In this document: one piece after another, positions 21,122-29,188 of the stretch
How positions within the stretch are numbered: the stretch's first letter is position 1
Layout: every line of letters starts with the position of its first letter
Origin: Elysia marginata
Lineage: Eukaryota > Mollusca > Gastropoda > Plakobranchidae
Length of the DNA: 29,188 nt
Direction of reading: 5' to 3'
Assembly (NCBI GenBank): GCA_019649035.1
Contig: BMAT01005247.1
Span: forward strand, 101,247 to 130,434
Notes under the pieces: generated by a model
Told to the model about the DNA's origin: nothing
What the model saw: the letters and a program-made list of their open reading frames with translations, nothing else
The model's database searches: none
Translations under genes and position numbers: made by a program

Positions 21122-22540
21122 TTGCACATTTTTTCATTGAGGGATTGGCAAATGTTTTTAGTTTCGTATATCAAAAAAAAAACCACGAAGTTAAGCCCAA
21201 TCGATTCCAAATACTTTAGAGCTGCATAGAGATAAAGCTGAAATATTTCAGATATTTTTTTTCGTCAACCCTGCTTCTCTAAATTGTTTTAGTCATCTTA
21301 AAACCATGATTTTTCCCAAACTTTATTGTGTTTCCAAGTACAGAACTCAATGAATCTAATGACAAGCGATCAATACTCTGTTATAATGCTACGTGTTACG
21401 TCTATTGTTAATTTTTAATGTTTTCGTAAATACCATACTATTTCTGCAAATATCATCATTATATTGTAAAGGATTCAAAAGATTCGAATATGAAAGTAAA
21501 TGAAAAAACACACGACTCAAAATATAAGAAATTCAAGAAATGCCAGAAAAATCTTTATGAAGACCTGTTAAAAGAAACACAATAAATACATTGCAGAAAG
21601 AAGCAAACGGAAGCCATAGAGGGTTTGTCTCACAATAATGCATGTGGCGCGCTTGCAACCTTGAAATACGATGATTTCTTCACCTTGTACAAGTGTTCCA
21701 ATACAAAACCAATTATTCATTTTTTCCGTAAATCACAACATTTTGTTTCTGAAAAAAAGAAACGAATGAGTGTTAGAAATAAAAAAAAAATCTTCGCCTT
21801 CTTTCGTTTTTTAGTGGGATTTGATTTTTTTAGGATTGAACTCCAATCACTCCAGTGATGCCGTTTCATGAAATGGCATAAAATTTGGTTTGTGAGGAAA
21901 GTTTAACATATGTTCTAAAAAGGGAAACCAGCAATTTTGGTAGGGCTGATTTTTTAGTAAATTTTCATATCATTAACATCATTCAACATACACGTTTTGT
22001 TGCCAGGAGATAGATCGATGTCCTTTCGTGCAAAATATATAAACTTTTATTTTAATTTCGACTTTGATACATTTAGTGTCAACTTCTATTGTTTTTGGAT
22101 GGAGCTCCTCGAATGAGTAAAAATTCTTTAATTCGTAATTTATACAAAATATTTGTAACAGTAATGTTTCTTTGTGTTGTTTTGGACAACATTAAAACAC
22201 TTTTCAAGTTTCATGGTAAAAACAAATAGCTTGCTAGCACTCTAAGATCTGAGCGAAGTTTGATCCACGCAAAAATCACGCAGGTCATATTAAGGTGAAT
22301 GTTTTTCCCCTAATCGATTGAGAGTCAAGTGACAAACGGTTGACCAGTTTCTCTAGGAGACCTCTACACAAAATCGTTCCTCTGTATCAAACATAGAAAC
22401 AAATTGGAAAGATATCAATATTTAGAGCTACCTTAAAATGAATTAGGCTTAAAGAGTCTTGCTTCCTGGGGACAAAAAATGGATCATTGCGCCTAGATAT
22501 TGCCTCTGCTAAAATTATCTCATTTTCATAAAAACCTCTA
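21122..22540. other. AT-rich non-coding DNA
   Basis: The open frame at 21625-21858 is Phe/Lys-rich and unrecognised. No element or structured signal is seen. Confidence 0.5.
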
Positions 22541-22544
22541 AGAA

Positions 22545-22566
22545 AGGCGGGGTTAATGGGGCGTGG
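22545..22566 (+). promoter_or_regulatory. Paired SP/KLF-type GC boxes
   Basis: AGGCGGGGTT at 22545-22554 and TGGGGCGTGG at 22557-22566 both match the GC/CACCC-box consensus bound by SP/KLF zinc-finger factors, two bases apart. They sit in a small GC-richer patch (about 22540-22640) just before the GA repeats. No transcription unit is visible beside them. Confidence 0.35.
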
Positions 22567-22669
22567 TTTATTCGCCAGTGGTTCCGGAGTTTTCCAGATC
22601 CACACATACAGACAATGGGCACCTGTCGGTAGCAAATCACAGAGTCATGGGGGAAAAAGGTGATAAGTG

Positions 22670-22932
22670 AGACGACGAGGCGAGGGGAGAGAGACAGGGA
22701 GTAAAACAGAGAGAGCGAGAGAGAGAGAGAGAGTGAGAGAGAGAGATCGAAGAAGTAAGAATAATAAAAAGAGGATATTTCTAGAGAAGGAGAAGTAGAG
22801 TGAAAGTCATAGCAAAAGAGAAAAAAAATAATACTGAGGGTATGGAGAAGAGTCAGTGTAGTATTCGAGTGTTTAAGAGAAAAAGAAAAAATTGAAAAGA
22901 GAGGGGTGAAGAGATAGACAGACAGATAGATG

Positions 22933-22992
<60 letters not shown>
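22670..22992 (+). repeat. GA microsatellite cluster
   Basis: Purine-rich DNA contains an interrupted (GA)n at 22708-22746 and a near-perfect (AG)n of about 27 units at 22938-22992, with GATA/GACA units just before the latter. Three open frames on minus, including one of 209 codons (22515-23144), run through it as Ser-Leu repeats and are artefacts. Confidence 0.95.
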
Positions 22993-22994
<2 letters not shown>

Positions 22995-23759
22995 TGAAAA
23001 GTAGCGAGCAAAACAATCGATTCTCTTCTGGTTCTCTGGTTCTCTCGTTAATCTTGAACGTTTGACAAATCGGATAGAGAAACCATGGACCCTTAAATTG
23101 AACTTTGAATGTTCTCTCCTGCGGATTTTTGTCGCAAGAGTCAAGTCTTTTTTCTTCGATCTGAACAGGTTGACAGTTTAAATTCTTGCTTATATATACT
23201 AATGATATACGTACTTTAAACAAATCATCTAAAATAAAACTGGTCCACATTCAGTAAAAACATTTAACCGTTACCTATTACATTGTTACAAAAGATGACA
23301 TCATATTAAAAGATCAAAAGGCTAAGAAAAGACAAAAACAAATCGACAAGTGGAAGAAAATATATAAACGTAAAACCCTTCTCTTCCTCCAATCTTTGAT
23401 TTTCTGAAATATAATTCCAAACGTTTTATTAAGTAAATGATAAAATGACAGAAAACAGGAATGTAAACAAGCGGAACAAGCAAACAGTCACAACTTTAAA
23501 TAAAAACAGAGAAGGCAAAAAGACAGAAAAAAAGAGAAGAAAAAATTATGGTATCTTAAAATCATAACAAAATGTCAAAACTACAGAAAGTTTCGGCTGA
23601 CTTTAAACATCAGATAACTTTTTTTCCCATCACCTTTGTTGTCTATGATAAATCGCTTGTATTTATACAAGTCAATTTGACCCTTCTTCGAACAGAAAAA
23701 TGAACCATGGTTAAACCGACAAATAGCTAGTCCTAGGCCTGAAAGTTAATGCTAAGAGA
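22993..23759. other. A-rich non-coding DNA
   Basis: A-rich on plus, especially 23290-23580. No gene was seen. A 14-mer at 23701-23714 (TGAACCATGGTTAA) also occurs at 16973-16986. Confidence 0.5.
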
Positions 23760-24240
23760 GCAGAAGAATGTGTAGATTTAGATCTCACTACATATAAGGA
23801 TTTGGATGTCTTTACTATCAGTAGGTTGAAATATAGCTTCTGAGCCTTGATCTAAGTTTTGATCTTGATCTAGATTTTTTTATGAAGATTATGTAGAGAT
23901 AAATTTTAGTTTAGAACTCTCGAGAAAAAGATATAAAATTTAGTTTTATATTTTATTATAGATAGAAGTTATGTCTTGATTTAGCTTCTACGGAAAGGTC
24001 TATATTTAGTTCTCTAATATCACCGTATAGAGAATGTTCAGAGTTTTTTACAAACTGCTAATTCTTTGGAAACTTTCTCCGAAAAATTTCATACAGAATA
24101 TTAGAGTCAATCTAAATCAAAATTTAGATCTAGCGGTAGCACCAAGTTTTCATTCTCTTGCTAACGAACCTGCTCTCTTGTTGAATGCAAGAACATATCT
24201 TTATAATTTTCATGCAAATTGAATTTAATTATCAAGATCT
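23760..24240. other. AGATCT/CTAGAT-rich segment
   Basis: Words such as TTAGATCT, GATCTAGATT and AGATCTAG recur here and again at about 25870, 25968, 26083, 26388, 26408, 27225, 27341 and 28312. They are rare in the first 23 kb. The open frame at 24034-24222 lies inside but resembles nothing known. Confidence 0.55.
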
Positions 24241-24639
24241 TTCGATGCGCGTTAGCTAAATTCTAAAAATGTGTAGGCCCTACTTGAAGCCGCTTTTGTT
24301 TTTTTATCACAAGTAAAGGCTGTAAAGGTGTTTGAGAAATGTTTTGTTTAACAATTGACCCTAAAAAATATATGTGTGTAGATCGTTTGGGTCTCCTGTC
24401 TTGGAAACATAGTTTTTTGGACCTCTTGGTTGTCTCGCATTAAAAACAGAAGATAATTCCAGCTTTTAGCTCTATTGTAATAAGATAATTTGTATTATTA
24501 AAGTATTGTTTAATTTAATGCAGTAAATTCGAAGAATGCAGACGAGGATGTTTGCCTGAGAAGTTTGCAGAGAAACCGAAATTTGTCAACTTTTTTTCAG
24601 AGTAAGAATGAATAAAAACTTAAAATGCTGTCTGCTTTA
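24241..24639. other. AT-rich non-coding DNA
   Basis: No feature was identified. Confidence 0.5.
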
Positions 24640-24734
24640 TGTGCACGAGTGTTGAGAGAGTATACGAAGAGTGTCACGTGAATGAGAGTTTTCCGGCAGC
24701 GTAGCGCGAGCGGGTGTACATCCAATAGGTGAGG
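24640..24734 (+). promoter_or_regulatory. CpG/E-box cluster with donor-like site
   Basis: A small island of CpGs (GCAGCGTAGCGCGAGCGGGT at 24697-24716) follows a perfect E-box CACGTG (24675-24680). After it come CCAAT (24722-24726) and AG|GTGAGG with GT at 24729, which resembles a 5' splice site. This could be a compact promoter or first exon, but CCAAT lies downstream of the other signals and no TATA is evident. The combination may be chance. Confidence 0.25.
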
Positions 24735-25221
24735 TACTTAATATTATACTTGATAACAGTTACTGTACTTCAAAATCGAATGTTATTCTATATTGATGAA
24801 ATAGCCTCTGGCCTAATGCAACCATTAGATTAAACTGAATTTGAAATGATTATTTGCTAGCTGCAGAAACTTTTCTCCAAAATATAATTATCTTTTCATG
24901 TAAATGATCCGCTAAATCAATGTTGGAAGTATAACCAATCGAGATAACTTAGAACTCAGTAGTATGTTAAAAATAGCTTTTTTTTTTAAAAAATTGTCCC
25001 TTTGTCATATTGCGTCCACCACAGTCGACACGGTTTTATTTTGTGGACTACCACAAATTACCCTTTACGAAAATAAATAGTTTTATTTCACAAGTGCAAT
25101 CTTGTTACACCATTTTTTTAGCTCAGGCAAGCAAGAGGAGCCTATTCTTCCATTTTAATATTAAACATGTGCATACCATTTTGAAAGCTATATTACTTAA
25201 ATGAAAACTAATCTTAGACTT
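24735..25221. other. AT-rich non-coding DNA
   Basis: Includes a GCGTCCACC word at 25012-25020 related to the repeats just downstream. The open frame at 25010-25204 is not convincing. Confidence 0.5.
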
Positions 25222-25293
25222 CATGGCGTCCTCCTAGGTGGCCATAAAAATTCACAAATCATTAGCTTGAGTGCATGGCGTCCACTCCAATGG
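25222..25293 (+). repeat. CATGGCGTCC direct repeat
   Basis: CATGGCGTCC occurs at 25222-25231 and 25274-25283, 52 bp apart. The second copy leads into a small hairpin (GTCCA ... TGGAC, 25280-25295). Related GGCGTCCAC also occurs near 28387. Confidence 0.5.
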
Positions 25294-25499
25294 ACAAACT
25301 AACCCTTTCTCAATGATGGAATATGAAAATTTTAACTTTATAAGTATGTTGTTTATGCTAAAAAAAACTCACACAACAAGTTTTATCCATACTCCAATAT
25401 TTCTCTGGCCTCATGCAACAAAGGGTTAAATAGATACTAGTTATGGCATCGGTAATTGTTAGGGTACAATCATGCAGTGCATAACACCAGCTTTAGTTC
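25294..25499. other. AT-rich non-coding DNA
   Basis: No feature was identified. Confidence 0.45.
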
Positions 25500-25779
25500 T
25501 ACCGTATGTGATCTCTTTCTGCCAGCCCCTTAAACTCTCTTTCTATATGTCTCTCTTTCTTATCCTCACCACATGTTTTCTCATTTTAGTGACCCCCTCC
25601 TCTGAAATCTCTAACTGTTTCTCACCCTAATCCTCCTATTCTACTCTGGAAAGTATCAACAAAAATTGCACACTGCTATCTCTTTCTTGTGCTTTTCATT
25701 ATAGATCTTGTTCCTCCTTACCAGAACCATCCATTTTAGTCAGTATCTCTCTGTTTTATTGCAAACGTAAGGGTTTAGC

Positions 25780-25833
<54 letters not shown>

Positions 25834-25860
25834 CTCTCAGTCCCTCTGCAGATTTCTTCC
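25500..25860 (+). repeat. Polypyrimidine region with (CT)n core
   Basis: CT- and TCTT-rich degenerate sequence leads into a (CT)n core at about 25779-25824, then TTTCTCTTGTCTCTC to 25838 and further pyrimidine-rich DNA. It is a simple repeat with no coding content. Confidence 0.92.
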
Positions 25861-28800
25861 TCCTTTTCACCTAGATCTAGCTAGATGCCGGGATTTTTTA
25901 AATAACATGACATGGGCGATATAAGCTAAAATGCAAGCAAACAAAACAATGTAATTATAAAATAATAATCTAGATTTAATCGCTTTGTTTATCAAGCTTT
26001 TCCACTTAAGGAAGAATAACGGCTTGAAGCTTGACAATAATTCACGCACACCCATTTCAAAGAAATAATTATTCTAGGTCTATATCTAGATTTCAGTTTA
26101 TCAGAGTCAGCAAACATATCGCTTTATCCGAAACCTATAACATAAACATTAGTGAGCATTTTCATTCATCCAGCCTGTTGTTTTCCCAGCTGAATTAGGG
26201 ATAGCTTAGAACTTTACGTTAGCGATGAAACGCAAAGCATGACATAAAAAATATTCATAAAATCTACAATCGTTCGAATTTGCATATCGCATTGTATTCT
26301 TTCTTCGCGTAAAAAAAATCATCAGCACCAGCGCAACGCGTCATTTCATGGACGAATTTCGACGTTCAATAAAAACTCATTATGACCAGGTCTAGATTTT
26401 TGTGGTTTGTAGATCTAGAAGATAAAGATTCTAAAGTAAACATGAAAAGAGTAACCGGCGAGGATTGCGAACCAAAAAACTTTAGGCCGAGAGTTCTCAT
26501 CGAACTGCGGAAAATGTGCATGAGCCTACACCAAATCAGAACAGAGTAATTTTTTCATGAATATCAGTGAAAACCGCATCTAAATTGGTTGTGTGGTTAT
26601 GGAGGAGATAGTGATTGGAGTTCAACCGAAAGCAGATAGATATGTCAAATACACTTGCGACACATCATGACAAATCACTAGGCGTAATTGGATGGGGAAC
26701 GGCTGTTGATCAATTTGAGGGTTTTTTAAGGATTGGACGAATTAAATAATAAATGTCTTGGTACGGTCGATAAAATATCCTTCTCCGGCCTTTATTACCA
26801 GCCAAATGGGTGCTGTTTAAAAAATATAATCACGATGTTTGCCTGGCTTGTCCACTGACACACAGAATGTCCTTTTGGCATCACATTGTTATTAATGTAA
26901 ATCAATGTTGTAGAATATCGGCATGTTGATGCCAACATTGCCAAAGTGTGACTTGGGCGAACTGCACTAAAACTTGACAAATTATCAGATTTATGTTTTA
27001 CTAAATGTGCGCGGAAAAATTTGTAAAATTAGAATCATTTTTTTATTACTAGCCTGAAAAAGGCCTTCATCTTAGGAAGGAAAAAAGCTTAGAGCCCTGA
27101 ATACTAAAACGAAGTAGTACATGAGAAATAGAGCCTAAAGAGAAAGAAAACATGACGCATTGAGCCTAAAACAGAAGACAACAGGGCGCCCAAAATCTAA
27201 GATACATTAATTTTAGACCTAATCTAGACTCAAGATCAAGATATATCTTGTAGAACTAGTTATTGATATTATACAGATTATTTCTCAACTTCAGTCGACC
27301 TTTGAGACATTTAATCTAAATTTCGGGCCAAGATCAGGCCTAGATCCTTTTTCTTAATTCAGAACTTAAGAAAAGAAGTCGGAGGCCGACGAAACTACAT
27401 TGTTTTATAATCATGGCTTATTCTGCAGCTTACCATTTTTAAAGTTTTTTAAGTTCGTCCTCAAAATCAGCTTCCTACAAACTCAGACTTGGGCATTATT
27501 CAAACTCAACTTTCTTTTTTTGGCACAAAAAAGTTGATATATATTGGCAAAATCAGCACTAATTGTCGAATAAAAAAGTCTAATTTGCTGCAGCCAAATT
27601 TTCACACCAAAGACAACTATTCATTCTGGGTTTAAGAAAAAAAAATCAGAGAGAGGAGGCAAAATTAATCGGTAAAAACTGCTTTGGTTTAGACTTAAAG
27701 AGCTAGTATTTTCATGAGCTGTCAACTTGACTCGTACTATTGACTCGATACCTCAACCTTCTCTGTAAGCAAGGTCACCGCTTGTGAGTGCTATTTGTTT
27801 TTTATCTTTAGACTTTACCCTTCGTAAGGCGCATTGATTCAAAATATTTTACTGATCAATCTATGTCTTTCTTGAGTCTTTGTATTACCAGTAGTAATTA
27901 CCGCCTGGGTCTTTGTGAACACTAAAATGATACTCTTTGTTCATTGCAAAAAAGCGCCCTCTGTCAAATTCTTTGTCTTAAAGTTTTCCTATTGCTACAA
28001 ATCGTACAACAACGACCCATATACATGACATTTCCTAATTTAAAAAAAAAATGTGTACACATCATCACAACGAATATTTTGAACCAACAATGAACAGAAC
28101 TCTTTGGTGATCATTGCAACATCGTTTTTAGGAAAGTTTTGAAACTCTAACCAAGAGACCAACTCTCAACCACCGAAAGGAAATATTCACTTTTTAAAAG
28201 CATAAGAAACGTCATCTCCTGAATAACTTATCCGGCACTTCCGATATAATGTCTACCGAGTAGTGGTAATAACCACGAAACACTGTGTATAGACTAAATT
28301 CAAAGGAAGGTAGATCTAGTACTATATAAATCATTACAATATCGCTACATTAAAATTGAAACAAACTATGATGTATTTTGTGATAGGGCGTCCACTTTGA
28401 TCTCGCTCATTTTATCTGAGTTAAAATCGAACTCTGTGATTAATCGTGACTGTCATTTTAAGTCAAACATAATCACTATGGCTTCACTTAGTTCCAACTT
28501 TTTAATTACAAAATATTATGGCACAAACTCTCCGACAGAGAGCTTTAAAACACCAACAAAAAATAAACAATGATTTTTTTAGGCAACTTTGTTGAGACAT
28601 TATCTGCTCGTTTGCAACAGTTTCGTGGGCTTGGCATCTAAATTGTTCGAGTATTTGATGCCTAAATCTGATGTCTGACAAGTTTCCGATCAAGGCAACA
28701 GCGGAAAGTAGGCGAAAAAGGAAGCCGTAAAAGAGCAGATATTCTAAAGACGAAGCTTATGCCAAAATCAGTGGAAATTCGAAAGCCACATATCTTTTTT

Positions 28801-28974
28801 AATTATAAATTTTTAGGCATTTGTTTAAATTACCTTAATAGGGGAATGGCACCCTGACCCTATTTCTAGAAATAAACCAGTAAAGTCATAAAACTGCATG
28901 CAAATCAACCTTGAGTAAAGGAGATTATGAATATTTGACCCAAAAGAATTTTTTTCATATGGGTGCAATGGCAA
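25861..28974. other. AT-rich non-coding DNA
   Basis: Besides scattered TAGATCTA words, I see a perfect 14-bp palindrome CAAGATATATCTTG at 27237-27250. A GC-richer patch at 26440-26520 contains a weak B-box-like GGTTCGCAATCC on minus. Minus-strand open frames at 25867-26055, 26795-26980 and 28502-28693 are short and match nothing I know. Confidence 0.5.
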
Positions 28975-28989
28975 CGGCAGCCATCTTGG
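28975..28989 (-). promoter_or_regulatory. YY1-type binding site
   Basis: Minus-strand CCAAGATGGCTGCCG matches the AAGATGGCTGCC-type YY1 consensus very closely. It sits next to GCAATGGCAAC, an RFX-like half site. No transcript is visible here, so its role as a site is inferred from the motif alone. Confidence 0.4.
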
Positions 28990-29138
28990 TTTTAGGACTA
29001 TTTTAGTATCATCTAAAACTTAGAAACTTTCGATCAGATTTATCCCAAAATTGTTTTCATTAGTGTTTAGAGGTTTCTCTGAAACTGTTCAGAGCCCTTT
29101 TGTGGATAGATGCCATACAATTGAAAGAAAAAAAATAT
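28990..29138. other. AT-rich non-coding DNA
   Basis: No feature was identified before the terminal repeat. Confidence 0.45.
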
Positions 29139-29156
29139 ATATCTCTCCTTTCTCTC

Positions 29157-29188
<32 letters not shown>
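29139..29188 (+). repeat. CT microsatellite at right edge
   Basis: (TA)n passes into imperfect, then nearly pure (CT)n that runs to the last base. Like the left edge, the sequence stops inside the repeat. Confidence 0.93.

Noticed and set aside
22515..23144. 209-codon open frame on minus
   Set aside because: Most of it is Ser-Leu repeats translated from the (GA)n tracts, and the non-repeat parts match nothing known.
16973..23714. Shared 14-mer TGAACCATGGTTAA at 16973 and 23701 as a site pair
   Set aside because: The core is a 10-bp palindrome. Two occurrences in AT-rich DNA with no similar flanks are not enough to call an element.
26440..26520. Third SINE head on minus (GGTTCGCAATCC)
   Set aside because: The B-box match is imperfect, no A box was found upstream and no body landmarks follow.
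1..29188. CRISPR arrays, operons, prophage or bacterial insertion sequences
   Set aside because: No regularly spaced direct repeats, no dense coding and no ribosome-binding-site/ORF layout. The sequence has eukaryotic non-coding character throughout.

Overview
The window looks like non-coding DNA from an animal nuclear genome, not prokaryotic, viral or organellar sequence. It is AT-rich, full of microsatellites and homopolymer runs, carries two tRNA-derived SINE retroposons, and has no open frame that looks like a protein gene. Many of the longest open frames lack a usable ATG, are antisense to a SINE, or are translated (CT)n/(GA)n repeats. The SINE body type and the frequent AGATCTAG-type words near the right end suggest a lophotrochozoan, perhaps a heterobranch gastropod mollusc. 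That is inference from memory, not a database result.

Layout: 1-860 is a CT-repeat edge and plain AT-rich DNA. 861-975 is GC-richer with nested inverted repeats. 1950-2215 is a compound trinucleotide array (AAT/AAG/AAC). 2490-2803 is a minus-strand SINE. 3120-3465 is a CpG-rich patch with CRE-like and YY1-like words. 4745-5080 is a second minus-strand SINE with a related body and a different tRNA-like head. 5786-5870 holds (TAG)n and purine triplets. 7614-7669 is a short 28-bp tandem duplication. 8094-8280 is a GC/CpG island with two compact hairpins. 8500-9165 is two polypyrimidine tracts and a G-run. 11095-11354 is a CpG-rich segment ending in a strong splice-donor sequence. 13796-13813 is an assembly gap. 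13877-13973 holds hairpins and a pogo/Tigger-like terminus. 14145-14166 is a dense G-quadruplex motif. 14167-20700 is mostly featureless AT-rich DNA. 20702-21121 is the longest non-repetitive open frame and probably not a gene. 22545-22995 has GC boxes followed by GA repeats. 23760-28330 is enriched for TAGATCTA words. 24640-24735 is a small CpG/E-box cluster with a donor-like site. The right edge is again a CT repeat.

No genes act together here. The simplest reading is intergenic or intronic sequence that may contain one or two non-coding first exons or enhancers. Both window ends lie in CT repeats and there is an internal N gap, so this may be a whole short scaffold broken at microsatellites. 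I did not find a new biological system. The most useful leads are the two SINEs with swapped heads, the candidate exon at 11095-11348, and the structured GC island at 8094-8280.
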